Assembly: GCA_029215795.1 (NCBI GenBank) | Contig: JARDYH010000007.1 | Location: 78,007,763-78,071,762, forward strand | DNA from: Anniella stebbinsi | Taxonomy: Eukaryota; Chordata; Lepidosauria; Squamata; Anniellidae | Length of the DNA: 64,000 bases | Direction of reading: 5' to 3' | Shown here: positions 1-11,166 of the stretch, piece by piece | How the letters are laid out: each line of letters starts with the position of its first letter | Position numbering within the stretch: the first letter of the stretch is position 1 | Notes under the pieces: generated by a model | Seen by the model: the letters and a program-made list of their open reading frames with translations, nothing else | Told to the model about the DNA's origin: nothing | Databases searched by the model: none | Program-made: the position numbers and the translations under genes

Positions 1-239
1 TCTTCCTTGACAGGAAGGAGTTTAAGAGGCCTTCCTGCTCCAGTTGAATTTTCCTAAGTTCTGTTGCCTTCCTGTATCTTTGGCCCTTATTCCTCTCTTG
101 CTCCTTGATGCTCCCCCCTCTTTCTTGGTCCTTTGGTTCTGACTTATGCTTTGGGCCTGACTACCGGTTTTGTACATGGCTCCTTGCTCTTGGCTCACCT
201 CAAATAGCTGCCCTTGGATCAGCCTTGATATGTCTCCAG

Positions 240-420
240 TTTGAAAAGATGCCGTATATATGAATGTATAGCCTTTCCTCATTTGGGGGGGTGGTGGTGG
301 TGGTGGTGGGGAGGTTGCTCCATCCTTGATAATTTTAGTTGCTCTTTTCTGCACTCCCCCCCCCCCACAACTCCACAATATCTTTTTCTAGGTGTGACAC
401 CCAGATGCAAAATGTATCTG
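240..420 (-). mobile_element. CR1/L3-like LINE fragment, degenerate
   Basis: Read in the minus sense, this matches the segment of the CR1/L3-like 3' region that lies upstream of its TTCTTATGT-type tail. The plus strand shows the diagnostic run 'CTCCATCCTTGATAATTTTA', then 'GCTCTTTTCTGCAC' and 'CACAATATCTTTTTCTAGGT'. A GGT microsatellite (about 288-310) and a C-tract (357-368) interrupt it. Bases 1-239 may be more of the same element, but I could not match them with confidence. Identified from remembered family sequence, not by search. Confidence 0.55.
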
Positions 421-1330
421 CCACATGGGCTTGTGAACAGCACATGGATGCCCTTTCTTTTTGCCAAGCAAAGTGGAGAACAACGCACACAACTCCTTCA
501 CGGCTAGGGCTGATTCTGTACTTAGATCTCTGTACTCAAGTGCAAAGCACTCTTTGAAAAGCCACCCTCAATCCTTGGGAATGCCCAACGGATTTGTGTC
601 TAGGTGTGTTTGCACGCACATGGCTTTTTTGAGCCTGTAAGTCTCGCCGTCAGCTCAGTTCCTCAGTTACTGATTCCCCCCCCCCTTGCCTCCCTTTTGC
701 ATCCTTCAGCTCTGCTCCAGAGTCTGAGACGCAGAGGAGTAACACTGCCAAAGTAAATGTTCATAACACGATAAAGAGCAGAACGCGTGGTTTCCTTGGC
801 AACAGAATCTTTCGGGTAATTTTAACAATTTGGTGCTTTGAAGAGCAGGATATTTTCCCCCCAGTAGAGGGCGCTGGATGTTTGCTTGATGGTACAGCCT
901 CCTTCTCCTCTTCCCCCTCCCCAGTCACAGCTGGGAAGAATCCCAGATATTGTCAGAAAAATGTCTATCAGGAATTTTGATACAGCTATCCTAGCTGCTT
1001 CATGTGCTGGGGTTTTAGCTTACTGCAGGTAGGCGAAGCATCCTTGTGGGTGAAACCTGCAAACAGCTGTCATTAATTAATCTGGTGCAAATCATGTCAA
1101 TTCTGGTTTGTGGGTGGGGACCTAGTACCGATTTACATGAATATAATCCCATGCATTTATTTCTGTTGTTCTTCCGGTACTCGGGCGCTTTACATAAAAA
1201 GACAATACAGCATACCAGCATTGTTGTTGTTGAAAGAATGTACTCGCTCTAAAACTCATTTTGGAGGAATAAGACTGGAATGGAAAATGGAATAGAAAGG
1301 ATGCACTACCAACAGTGGCTCTTCTAAAAC
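421..1330. other. unique sequence, no gene seen
   Basis: I see no recognisable repeat or gene. Open frames are under 75 codons. A C-rich tract lies near 676-687. Confidence 0.6.
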
Positions 1331-1332
1331 AA

Positions 1333-1361
1333 CCTTCTCCAACCTGGTACCTTCCAGATGA
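1333..1361. mobile_element. family E palindromic MITE, end fragment
   Basis: A 29 bp remnant reading 'CCTTCTCCAACCTGGTACCT', then TCCAGATG. It matches one arm of family E (see 50102-50224). It abuts a family A half-element. Confidence 0.45.
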
Positions 1362-1363
1362 TA

Positions 1364-1556
1364 AAGCTGCAGGAGCTATATTATTAGAGTGACCAGATAC
1401 AAAAGAGGGCAGGGCTCCTGCAGCTTTAACTGTTGTGATGAAGAAGAAATTTCACAAGGCGCTGCATGCATTCAAGTGACACCTGCTGAAATTCCCCTTT
1501 CAATACAACTGTTAAAGATACAGGAGCCCTGTCCTCCTTTCCATATGGCCACCCTA
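1364..1556. mobile_element. family A hAT-type MITE, right half
   Basis: This is the right half of the 320 bp palindromic family described at 5253-5572, with a few bases of the left half (1364-1383). It runs from 'GAGTGACCAGATACAAAAGA' to a terminus ending GGCCACCCTA. The left half is lost, so it cannot fold into the complete hairpin. Confidence 0.75.
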
Positions 1557-2026
1557 ACATTGTTAGTCTGATTCTGCCCTTGCCCTGATATCTGAAAGCC
1601 TCTCCCTGTGACGATGTTACTGAAGGGAAACTTGCACTTAATCTTTCCAATGCAGCACAGATTGTGAATGTCCCACCCCAGCGTTTCAGCTATCCTGTGC
1701 TAGCGCCCATCAGAGCCAGTGCTAACATTGCTTGGACAAGCCCCCCTTTTTATATACTTTATCACATTAAATATGAACCGTGGTTCACTTATCAAAGGGA
1801 CATTCTGCCATCTCAGCAAGAAGCAGTGGCCAGGCTGCTAAGCCTTTTCTTCAGATTCCTCCAAGGAATGCTTCTTGGGGATCTTCAAAAGGTGTGGTAT
1901 GTGAGGCTTAAAGCTAGTTTTTGAATGAGCTGGCGGCATCTTAAAGCTAAGAATTTGGAAGGTAGGGTACCACAACTGAAAAGGCCCTCCAGTTGGTCGC
2001 TGTCAGATGTACATATGCAGGCAGAC
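1557..2026. other. unique sequence
   Basis: No repeat or coding region recognised; the longest open frame is 86 codons with no recognisable features. Confidence 0.55.
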
Positions 2027-2113
2027 ATGATTATTACATTTGCATCTCACCTTTCTTTGAAGAGCCTCCAGATGCTTTATCCGCCTTCCGCCCCATTTTA
2101 TCCCCACAACATT
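2027..2113 (-). mobile_element. SINE S 3'-end fragment
   Basis: The reverse complement carries the 3' part of the tRNA-derived SINE described at 17881-18158: the CACAACAACC-like and CCATTTTATCC-like block (here 'CCCATTTTATCCCCACAACA'), then the tail TGCATTTATA-like sequence. The tRNA-like head is missing. Confidence 0.6.
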
Positions 2114-2240
2114 CCTTAAAAAATGGAATGTGCTGAACTGCTTCCAGCAGAAGAACTCAAAATGTTAATAAAAGGTTCTCTTCTAGTTGTCTGCCATATG
2201 AAAAAGAACCCTAAAGCTCTGACTTCCTGAGTCTTTTTAT

Positions 2241-3048
2241 TAGGGGTGTGCACAGGATTGGGTCCAATCCACGATCCGGACCCGATCCTGGGGAAATCAG
2301 ATACAATTATCCGATTTCCGATCCCCGCATTTGGATCGTTCAATCTGATCTGAACCGGTCTGGAAGGACCCGATCCATTTTGGATAAAATCAGAGGATCG
2401 GACCTCCTCCCATCCCTGGTGCTCCTTACCTGCCGGGGCCGTCCACTGCCATTGGTAGTGGATGTCCCCGGCAGGTAAGGAGCGCGAGGGGCAGGAGGCG
2501 GGAGCCCCCCCCACTTACCTGCTGGGGTGGCTGCTTCCCTCCAGTGCGTGGATCTACTGAGAAGCAGGCTTCGCGGCCTGCCTCTCAGTAGCGTGCCATC
2601 ACCAGGCGCTCTACTGAGAGGCAGGCTGTGAAGCCTGCTTCTCAGTAGATCTGTGCACCAGAGGGAAGCAGCAGCCCCGGCAGGTAAGTGGGGCCCCCTC
2701 CCACCCCTCGCGCTCCTTACCTGCCGGGGCCGTCTACTGCCATCCACTGCCGCCCGCGGGCAGCAGCGGATGGCAGTGGAGAGCCCTGGCAGGTGAGCCC
2801 CCTCCCGCCCCTTGCGCTCCTTACCTGCCGGGGACGTCCGTTGCCAATGGCAGTGGATGGCCCCGGCAGGTAAGGAGTGCAAGGGGTGGGAGGAGGCCCG
2901 ATCCTCTGATTTTATCCGAACTGGATCAGGTCCTTCTGGACCAGTTCGGATCAGATCAGACGATCCAGATGCGGGGATCGGAAATCGGATAATTTCCCCC
3001 AGATCGGGTCCGGATTGTGGATCAGACCCGATCCGGTGCACACCCCTA
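2241..3048. mobile_element. 808 bp GC-rich fold-back DNA element (family I)
   Basis: The ends are inverted: TAGGGGTGTGCAC at 2241 and GTGCACACCCCTA ending at 3048. About 170 bp of each flank are imperfect inverted repeats rich in GATCC and CCGGA motifs. Inside lie further hairpins. One is at about 2420-2487 (CTCCTTACCTGCCGGGG against its complement), a larger one at 2515-2690 (arms with TCTACTGAGAAGCAGGC), then similar units at about 2700-2800 and 2812-2880. The TAGGGGTG ends resemble hAT non-autonomous elements. No convincing 8 bp target duplication is visible (CTTTTTAT against GTGCAAAT). Long frames on both strands, the longest 242 codons on minus, follow from the repetitive GC-rich sequence and look non-coding. 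Confidence 0.8.
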
Positions 3049-3655
3049 GTGCAAATGCCCTGCCTCATTCACAGAAATGTACAGGCGTGGGTGGGTTCAG
3101 ATGAAGCTGGCATCTTCCATTTGCAATCCTCCCATGTTTTCTCACCGGCTGAAGAGTCGCAGAATGGCTTTTGACTGGTACCACCAGGAGCGGGCTGGTT
3201 GGAAGCACCCAAAATGTGTGTGTGTATTATGATCACCCTTAATTACTAAGATTAGTTTCTAAATCCCAGAGTAAATGATAGCTGCTTCTGTGCTCATAAG
3301 GGCTAACCTTGTAACAAACATATTATTGGGCTATATTTTTGGGATTGCAGATTAAACAGAGCTTGGATATCCCTCTCAGTCAGTATCATCACCTATATCT
3401 GGATTCCATTCCTCTGAGCCAGTTCTGGTTAAGTGCCCCCTAGAAAAGGAGTTGGCAGGGCCAAAGCCAGCAGTGGGCAGAGCCAATGCCAAAAGCAGGA
3501 GATCACCCCCTTCCTCTCCCTCTTCCTTCCTACCCAGCAGGCTTCTAGGAAAGGGGCAGATCACTCTTGAAGAGTGATCACATGAAGATTGCATACATGA
3601 AATTAGGCCAAGGGCCACATGAAATTTGGGCTGCAGGTTGCTCACCCTTGCAGTG
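3049..3655. other. unique sequence
   Basis: No recognisable repeat or gene. The longest minus frame (111 codons) has no domain I recognise. Confidence 0.5.
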
Positions 3656-3757
3656 CAGGTCAGGAATGGGCAACTTATGGTCCTCCAGATATTTTGACCT
3701 ACAACTTCCATCAGCCCTAGCTAGCATTACTAATGGTGAGGTATCCTATGAGCTGTA
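3656..3757. mobile_element. family E palindromic MITE
   Basis: Degenerate copy of the ~120 bp palindrome with a CTCCAGATGTT...GACTACAACTCCCAT arm. Seen here are GGTCCTCCAGATATTTTGAC and CTACAACTTCCATCAGCCC. The right arm is decayed. It directly precedes a SINE. Confidence 0.5.
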
Positions 3758-3989
3758 GGGCAGTGTGGTATAGGGTTAGAGTGTTGGATTTGTACTTGAG
3801 AGATCTAGGTTCTAGTCCCCACTCAGCCATAAAGCTCATTGGATGACTTTCGGCCAGTCACTGAATCTCAGTCTAATCTACCCCACAGGGTTGTTGTGGA
3901 GATAATACGGAGAAGAGGAGGACCATGTAAGCCGCCTTTGGTTCCTTGGAAGAGGAAAAAAGGCAGGCTATAAATGTAATAATAAATCC
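3758..3989 (+). mobile_element. tRNA-derived SINE (family S)
   Basis: Near full-length SINE. The tRNA-like head contains the A-box-like AGTGTGGTATAGGGTTAGAG and the B-box-like GGTTCTAGTCC. The body includes CTCAGTCTAATCTACCCCAC and GGGTTGTTGTGGAGATAA, and the tail is TAAATGTAATAATAAA. SINEs of this kind are copied by LINE reverse transcriptase. Whether the head could still be transcribed by Pol III is untested. Confidence 0.85.
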
Positions 3990-4049
3990 ATAGTCAAGGC
4001 TGGCATCAGAGATAGGTATGTTGGGGCATCTGTTGAGGCAACCCATACT

Positions 4050-4181
4050 GATCATAGTCTGAAGGCGCTATGGGTTCTGCAGCTTGGATAGCTCCTTTGG
4101 AGTTTAAATTCTGGCTGGTTCTGACTGAAACCCACAATGGAATCATAGCCCCACCAAAATCGGAGCCCCCAGCCTCCACTA
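4050..4181. mobile_element. family C palindromic hAT-type MITE, right half
   Basis: Contains the right-half signature GATAGCTCCTTTGGAGTTTA, GGTTCTGACTGAAACCCA and an end reading CCCCAGCCTCCACTA. The left half is decayed or missing. See 38471-38672 for a complete copy. Confidence 0.65.
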
Positions 4182-5252
4182 GGTCAGGACTTGAATGTCC
4201 CTGGCTGCTTTGCTCTCTTATATACATTTCCAAAATCTGCCTAAGGCCCTTTCCACGGCAATGATGCCAAGAGGGCAAGTGACTGTAGCAGAGTATCTTT
4301 GGAACAGCAGGAGACTTGTTCTCATGCCTAGCTCTTTGTCAGGGTTCTGATCGCCAGCCCTATGAACCAATGGAGAGGGACATCTGGGGAGTCCTGGCTA
4401 ACCATGGTTGTGTTATGACGCTAATTAGCAATGCAGAAAACCAAAGGCTGAGCATGTGCGCTGTGTGTTGTTGGCAAGGGTGAGGCTGGAGCTCATTGTT
4501 TCCTGTTACGTTTTAGCTTTGATGATTGGCAGCTGTTTGGCTCTGAATCTCCGGCAAAGGAATGTTACTCCTCCTTACATATCTGTCATTAAACTGAAAT
4601 GGAAAAAAAAGCAAAAAACTCCAGTTACAAATTACTTGGCATGTTGTCTTGGGGAATTTACAGGTCTGATTAGTACCTGCCACGTGCAGATAAATTCTGA
4701 TCACCCTGCAGATGGCTGGAGAGCTGGGGAGATCAGGCGCAGCTCTACTGTCAGGGTGAATGCTCTGGTAGCTTCAAGCTCAGTGGTGAGAAAGAGCTGC
4801 CTCTCATTTGATTTTTTCAGAGCCATTGCTCAAATGCAGGCAAAGGAAACTACCAGATGCTGGGCCAGATACAGCCGGTGAGGTTCCTCATCTACCCGCT
4901 AGCCTTTCCCCCAGGCCCTGTCTCCTCTCTGAGCAGCGAAAAAAAACCCTTGTCTTCAATCAGCAGCTGATCGGAGAGAATAGCTTTGCCTTTCTGATCT
5001 CTAAAGAAAAGCTTCTTTTCCAAGCATTCAGTAGAGAAAAGCTCTTATCTTCGATTAGCAGCTGATTGGACATAAGAGCTTTTCCCTTCCAGGGAGAGAG
5101 GAAAAGAACTTGGGAAGAAACTGCTGAGTGATTCAGTCCTAGTTGTGTCTGAGGCTTGCTTTGCTTATTTCTGAGTAGGTTTAAAATGGGTAAGAATAAC
5201 GTTTTGACACTGCCCACTCTGTGTTTGGCCATGCCTACAGATAGAATGTCAC
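4182..5252. other. unique sequence with a small internal repeat
   Basis: No gene recognised. Two related ~24 bp units occur at about 4953 and 5049 (GTCTTCAATCAGCAGCTGAT and ATCTTCGATTAGCAGCTGAT), each followed by GGA and an AGCTTT-rich stretch. A 141-codon plus frame at 4456-4881 has no domain I recognise. Confidence 0.5.
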
Positions 5253-5572
5253 CTAGGGTGACCAGATAAAATCCAGGTCAGGGCTCTTGTAACTTTAACA
5301 GTTGTAGAGAAAAGGGAATTTCAGCCAGTGTCATTTGTATGCAATTAGTTCCTGGTGAAATTCCCTCTTCATCACAACAGTTAAAGGTGCATGCACTATA
5401 CTAGAGTGACCATATACAAAAGAAGGCAGGGCCCCTGCAACTTTAACTGTTGTGATGAAGAGGGAATTTCACCAGGAACTAATGGCATACAAATGACACT
5501 GGCTGAAATTCCCTTTTCTCTACAACTGTAAAGTTACATGAGCCCTGACCTGGATTTTATCTGGTCAACCTA
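5253..5572. mobile_element. family A 320 bp palindromic hAT-type MITE
   Basis: A full-length non-autonomous DNA element. The left half reads TAGGGTGACCAGATAAAATC through AACTTTAACAGTTGTAGAGA to AATTCCCTCTTCATCACAAC. The right half is essentially its reverse complement and ends CTGGTCAACCTA, so the whole element can fold on itself. Two other complete copies (42714-43033 and 57702-58021) are also exactly 320 bp. Flanks ATGTCACC and CTGTGAGC match at 5 of 8 positions, consistent with a decayed 8 bp target duplication. It has no transposase. The hAT assignment rests on the termini and the 8 bp duplication seen in sister copies. Confidence 0.85.
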
Positions 5573-6296
5573 CTGTGAGCAAAGTAGGAACAAGTGAACT
5601 TGCTGGTTTCTACCTCCCTATCACTCCTCTTGCAAGCAAGAGGAGCAACCCTGTACTATCAGAATGCCCAAAGGTTGTTAAGTGTGACTTGCAAGCTGGA
5701 ATATCTGGGTTGTTGGGGGAGAGACTACCCAGAGTCATCCATCTCTAACTGTCGTTCCCTGAGCAAACCAGAAATCCCAATTCGTACCTCATGTTTAACA
5801 ACCCAGGAATCGGGAGTGATTGGGCAGAAAAAATTAGCATGCTCCCCCACTCCTGCTTCATTCATGACAACCCAGGATTTTTAAAACAAACAAACCTGGG
5901 TTGTTGATGATGTCAGAACTGTACCTCCTTCTGCCTCTGGTCCATGTCACTTTATTCACAAGTCATTCTATCCCATTTTGGCCTTAATCTGAAGTTTATT
6001 ATTATTTTTTATCATAAAATCCATACACTCTTAATGGCCTTCCAAGGTACTGGTGACAATTCTCATGTGCTTCCAAGGTTGCCCCAAGGTCAATGGATGC
6101 TTCAGGAAGGTGCTCAAAGAGACAGAGTCTCCTGGTGACAAAAGATGAAGCAGATGCCACAGTGGGTCTGACAAGTGGTCACAAACAGTTATGGTGCAGG
6201 GCCCTGGGAAGAAGGGGCGTGGTCAGGTTGAGGAGGGGCGTGGCTTGAGATGAGTGAGATGAGGCTGGTGTGAAAGGTTTCATGTGTTTGTTCCAG
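5573..6296. other. unique sequence
   Basis: No recognised gene or repeat. Confidence 0.5.
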
Positions 6297-6525
6297 TCCG
6301 TAGTGTGGTGTAGTGGTTAGACTCAAGTGGGGAGACTCATGTTCCTGTCTCCCCTCGGCCAGGAAACTCACAGGGTGACTTTGGACCAGCGACTGACTCT
6401 CAGCCTAACCTACCTCACAGGGTTGTTGTGAAGTTAAAATGGAGAGGAGGACCATGTACACTGCTTTGGGCTCCTTAGAGGAAAAGGCAGGATATAAGTG
6501 TAACAAATAAACAAACAAATAAATG
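6297..6525 (+). mobile_element. tRNA-derived SINE (family S)
   Basis: Head TAGTGTGGTGTAGTGGTTAG, body CTCAGCCTAACCTACCTCAC and GGGTTGTTGTGAAGTTAAAA, and tail ATAAACAAACAAATAAAT. The B-box region is shortened compared with the copy at 17881. Confidence 0.85.
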
Positions 6526-6734
6526 CTCTGCCAATTCTCCACCCCCACCACAGAGGCATCAATGTTGCCTTTGGAAGGGGGCATGGCTCAGCTCGGAGTT
6601 GAGACTGGTGCCAGAATTTGGGCAAAATATAGATGTGATTAAATGAAGTTGATATTGTGCAACCAACTTTTACAAGTCCCAGGGTGGAGACGCGGCCCTA
6701 CCCAACCTGATGTTCTCATAAATAGTCAAACTGC

Positions 6735-6862
6735 CAACTGTAATTGTTATGTTTTATTGTATTTTAACGTGCTTTATTGTTCTAATCTATTCGAACTTGA
6801 GGGCCATTTTCTGGAAGAAAGGTGGGATAAAAGTCAAATAAATAAACAAAGAAACAAAGAAA
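6735..6862 (+). mobile_element. LINE 3' end, L2-like
   Basis: A T-rich stretch (GTTTTATTGTATTTTAACGT) leads to GAAAGGTGGGATAAAAGTCA and an AAATAAATAAAC tail, typical of an L2-like 3' terminus. No coding part remains. Confidence 0.5.
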
Positions 6863-6959
6863 TAAAACTCATTTCCTATTCAAGTGGAGGGGAGTTTGGC
6901 TTTCTTTCCTTTGCTCTGATCTGTTTCTAGCTTCTTGGTTATTGTGATTAAAAGTGCAG

Positions 6960-7192
6960 TATCAATCAAAAGGCAACCAATGGCTACTAGTCCTGATGGC
7001 TATGTGCTACCTCCAGTATTAGAGGCAATAAACCTATGTGCACCAGTTGCTGGGGAACATGGGTGGGAGGGTGCTGTTGCACTCATGACCTGCTTGTGGG
7101 TTTCCCCTGTGGGCGGCTGGGTTGGTGTGAGCAGAGTGCTGGAATAGCTGGACCCTTGGTTTGAAACAGCATGGCCCTTCGTATGTTCTTAT
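6960..7192 (+). mobile_element. CR1/L3-like LINE 3' end
   Basis: Sense-strand 3' untranslated end: CCAATGGCTACTAGTCCTGA, ACCAGTTGCTGGGGAACATG, GTGCTGTTGCACTCATGACC, with the terminal TATGTTCTTATG at about 7182-7193. It is 5' truncated, as most CR1-clade insertions are. A second copy in the same orientation follows at 7671. Confidence 0.8.
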
Positions 7193-7355
7193 GACCATGT
7201 GGTCATCAGCTACATGCCTGACGACTCTTGTCTACCACCCCTGCCATGTGGCTCAAATATTATTTTCTGCCTTATCTGGGAGGGCAAGGAACTGTCCAGC
7301 GGATCAGATAGGAGGGGAGCTGTCCAGCAAAGGGGTCGCAGGAAACCCGGCGGAA

Positions 7356-7504
7356 CAGTGGAGGCTGGTGGTTCCCATGTCAGTGGGATGATAAATCCGC
7401 TCTGGGTTTCAGTCAGAACCAGTCAGAACTCTAAGGCACCCCTTCACACTTTGGACAGCTCCTTTAGTGTTCTGTCTGGTTCTGACTGAAACCCGGGAGC
7501 AGAA
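7356..7504. mobile_element. family C palindromic hAT-type MITE, partial
   Basis: The left terminus CAGTGGAGGCTGGTGGTTCC is intact. The inner arms CAGTCAGAACCAGTCAGAAC and GGTTCTGACTGAAACCCG are present. The right terminus is lost near 7504. Confidence 0.75.
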
Positions 7505-7670
7505 CCAAAAATACCAGCATATCGTAGCTCTAGCATATGCAGCATGTTCCTGGCAACTTGGGTCGTGTGGTTTGAGCCATGTGGGACAGGTGGTGGATGA
7601 CTTTGGGGATAGAGGTATACAAAATTGTGTGTGGTGTGAATGTGAACACAGAGACACTTTCCCCCCTCTC

Positions 7671-8073
7671 TCATGGTACTAGAACTTAAAGGGGGTCATC
7701 CCATGAAGCTGTTTGTTGGAGATTCAGGATACATAAAAGGAAGTACTTCTTCACACAGTGCATAGTTAAACTCTGGAATTCACTACAAGACATAGCAATG
7801 GCCACCAATTGGGATGGCTTTAAAAGGAGGTTAGACAAATCCATGCAAGAGAAGACTATCAATGGCTACTAGTCCTGAGGGCTATATACTACCTGTGGTA
7901 TCAGAGCCAGTATACCTATGTAAACCAGTTGCTGGGGAACATGGGCAGGAGGGTGCTGTTGCACTCATGTCCTGTTTGTGGATTTCCTGTCGATAGCTGC
8001 TTGGCCACTGCGTGAACAGAAAGCTAGACTAGATGGATGCCTGACCTGATCCAGCATGGCTCTTCTTAAGTTC
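7671..8073 (+). mobile_element. CR1/L3-like LINE 3' end with coding remnant
   Basis: The first part translates to the C-terminus of the LINE ORF2 family: 'KRKYFFTQ'-like from AAAAGGAAGTACTTCTTCAC, then a 'VMATNLDGFKR'-like stretch from ATGGCCACCAATTGGGATGG. The 3' untranslated end follows (AATGGCTACTAGTCCTGAGG ... ATGGCTCTTCTTAAGTTC). Stops and substitutions break the frame. Confidence 0.8.
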
Positions 8074-11035
8074 AGGGTCCAAGTTTAGATTAGATACACC
8101 TTCACCCTTTCCTACTCTCCCCTGATTCTGCATTCATGTGTACGGGCATGTATGTTTCAGAGAGCCTGTGAAAAGAATTTGGCTTTGTGAGAGACCTTGC
8201 ATTTTCTTGTTCATGGATCAGGATTTCTTGTTTATATGGGGGTGGGGGGAGGGTGGAGAGAAGAAAGCAGCAGCAATTATGATGGTACCAAGCATGCAGC
8301 AGGAGAAAGTTGCGCATTGTTCCTGGAGCAAGCTGGGCTGGCAGGAACAAGATAACGCAGCACGGGAGGGAGAGCAGCTCAAATCACCTCTCAAGCGCTC
8401 ATCCGATCAGACACTCATCACCTTAAATCCTGTGCTTGTCCCAGGTCACGTACCACGACTGGTCTATTACTAATATCATTAAGATCCCTTTTCTGGCGCC
8501 TAAATAATAAGCAAAGGCGGGGATGCTGTGATTAATGGAGGCTTGATGGATGAAACCCCCTGTCACCGTTTAATACCTGTAACAATAGATTCATTAACTA
8601 GGATTAGTTTCAGACATAAGCTTTTCTATACCCATGGCTATTACTCACTCAGTTCATTAACAGGACAGCATTAGTTCTGGTACCTTTGAGCGGGAATACA
8701 TCCTGCATACCAATTACGTTCGCACTCTTAACTTTCAGGGAATTGCAAGTGGCTGTATAAAAAGCTGGAATCTCTTAATTCAGACCTGTCAGGAAATGCA
8801 GCTTGGCTCTCTCTCTCTCTCCCCCCCGCCCCCGTTTCTTCTTTTTCGTCTTCTTCCCACTTAATTTCAACCCACTTAATTTCTTAAGGTGGAGGATGCG
8901 GCGTGCCAAATGGAGACAGTGGCTTATTGCTTGTCCTTGGCTCTTGCCTTTGAGGAAGGGAGTCAGATTAAAGCAATCTGGCCTCCCCCCTCCCTCTATT
9001 GAACAGCAGCCTAGCACTTCCTCAAATCTGACACTTGGTGTCGCTGTTGTTCCCCGTGAATCAATTCCGAAGGGTTTGATTGATGTGGCAGAAAAGGGCT
9101 GTGTTCACACAAGCAACACTTATTCGAATCGCTTTTTCGGCATTGTCCAGTTCCATAATCAGGACAGGCAAACTGGCGTTGGCTAGAATGCACCTTCGAT
9201 TTCAGATGGCTCACTTCTGCTTTCTGTCTTGCCGGCAGAGATACTCACAAGTGACTCATGCCAGATTTTTTTTTCTTAAAAAAACATTCTTTGTATTACT
9301 TATGACACCTGCCCATCAAATGGCTTTCCAGGCTACATTGCACTACTCACATTATATCTATATGCATGTTGGGAAGCATCCAGAACATGACCCAAAGTGC
9401 ATCTGTTTGTCAGGTTGCCAACAACACTCCCTTCTGAAAGGATAGATTGGCATCAGTCGTGAAGATTTAAAAAATGAAATGAAATAAATAAAAAATATGG
9501 GATATGTTTTTAGACTTTGCCTTCTGGTGTGTGAGCCCTGGTGGCACCTGAGTTGGAATTTCAATATGCAGCAAGGTCACCAAACTTTTCTCAGGAAACA
9601 CAAACTTGTCACTTTCAGGTTCTCATAATTGCATGGAATTGCGGGCTAGGCAGTAACATCAAATAAGCCGGTCACGTCATTTAATGGCATATGCCATGCT
9701 TGTCTGTATTTTTCAAGACATGAAAAAAACCTGCCTGAAATGTCGTGTTCCCCCTCCCTCCTTTCACCCTGGAATTTCACACTAAATTTGCCAAATGTTT
9801 GCTGGTTTTGCATCTTGTAATAGACGATATCCTGTGCAGTGATGTAGCAGTGCCAGGACTTATAGGGACGTTGCACAGGCACATTTTTATGAGTAGGGAT
9901 GCTCGAATCATCTGCCACCCTCCCCCCAGCTCTGAAATCTCTGTTCCTCTGAGCTTTGCTGCAATTCTCTCAGTAACTGGAGGTGGAGAATGAATTTTAC
10001 CAGCCACAATATATTGTTTCCTGTTGTAATGCAAAGTATTTGGGGGCGGTTTAGTCTTGAATGGGCAATTAAGATCCATTAGCTCTACAAAAGACCTGCT
10101 TCTAATGGAGATAAAACTGGTAGAACTGATTTGTTGATATTGGATTAACTCAGTTACCCGCATTTTTTGGACTCTCCTTGGGGGCCTGGCGATGGGGCTA
10201 GTCGTCTGAGTGCCTAAGATTTATCACTAAATCACTGCACTCATGTGCGATCAGAAGTAGGGACCGGGGTTTGTGTCCTCTCCCTTGGACATCTGCAATG
10301 ATCATGAATCTGGTGGTTGTTCAATGGTTGGAGAAGAGGCTTAATTATGATGCAATGCAGGCAATGGAAGCTTAACTGAGTCAGTCCAGATTCCCCAAGG
10401 GACTGAGTGACAGAGTGCATACTGATCCCCTCCCTTGCTGACTCAGTCTCAGACTGTCATTAAGTGTGTTCCCAGAATTCTGCAATAAAGCTTAGCTCTC
10501 CCAAGTCCTCCTTGGAGCTGTGATTCCAGGTATGGCTTGGGTGGCCTCACCATAATCTCCCCAGGGACTGTGGGAGGAGAGGGAGAGAATAGGGGTGGAC
10601 ATTAGGAGGGAAAGGTTTAATCCGTATCTTCGTGCCACCTGTTGCCTCCAAGCACATCATTGAGGCTGGATTAACTAGGAAGCTTATCATGGAGCAGCAG
10701 CGCAAAGTGCAACCCCAGAACCTTTCAACAGCTCCTTTTAAAATTCTAAGTGAGGCTTAAATAGGGTTTTCTAATTCCCGTGAGGGTAACTCCAACATCA
10801 AACCTACGCTTGCTAGACTTTATAGTTGCCTTCATTTTGAAATGGTCCCTTTCTGCTTTCCCTTGTGCATGGACAAGGTTCGTAAGTGCCACATTTCCAG
10901 GCTACGCCTGCAGTCCCTGGTACAGTTACTCTGAAGGAAGCCCCATTGAACACATAGGGAGATATTTCTGAGTCCTCCTGTGTAGGATTCCAGTCTTAGG
11001 CTGCAATCCTGTGTCCCCTTTCTTGGGGGTTATTT
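8074..11035. other. unique sequence, about 3 kb, with a possible conserved block
   Basis: No gene recognised. The stretch at about 8470-8790 is free of repeats, AT-rich and has ATTA cores (GGATTAGTTTCAGACATAAG, CAGTTCATTAACAGGACAGC), then GGCTGTATAAAAAGC near 8752. That makes it a candidate conserved non-coding element. A CT run lies near 8803-8820. The other open frames (up to 128 codons) show no domain. Confidence 0.45.
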
Positions 11036-11039
11036 ATGC

Positions 11040-11166
11040 ATTTATTATTGTATTTATTCGTAACATTTATATGCCACTGAATATACTAGAATCTCTTAGC
11101 GGTTCACAACATTAATCAGAGGTTCACAACATTAGTCACATTTAACACAGTGGGACTGACTTCTAG
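11040..11166 (-). mobile_element. LINE-type 3' end remnant plus short palindromic motif
   Basis: ATTTATTATTGTATTTATTC followed by ATTTATATGCCACTGAATAT resembles the reverse of an L2-like tail. GTGGGACTGACTTCTAGGTA at its end resembles the common reptile GGGACTTACTTCTGAGTA motif. Weak call. Confidence 0.35.

Noticed and set aside
2340..3068. 242-codon minus-strand open frame
   Set aside because: It lies within the fold-back element; its proline/arginine/glycine-rich repeats follow from the GC-rich inverted units.
4456..4881. 141-codon plus frame with a hydrophobic start
   Set aside because: No recognisable domain, no splice context, and its start sits in ordinary intergenic sequence; a signal-peptide-like N-terminus can arise by chance.
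8752..8830. Core promoter at GGCTGTATAAAAAGC with a downstream CT tract
   Set aside because: TATA-like strings are common in AT-rich DNA; no downstream exon or CpG context supports a promoter.
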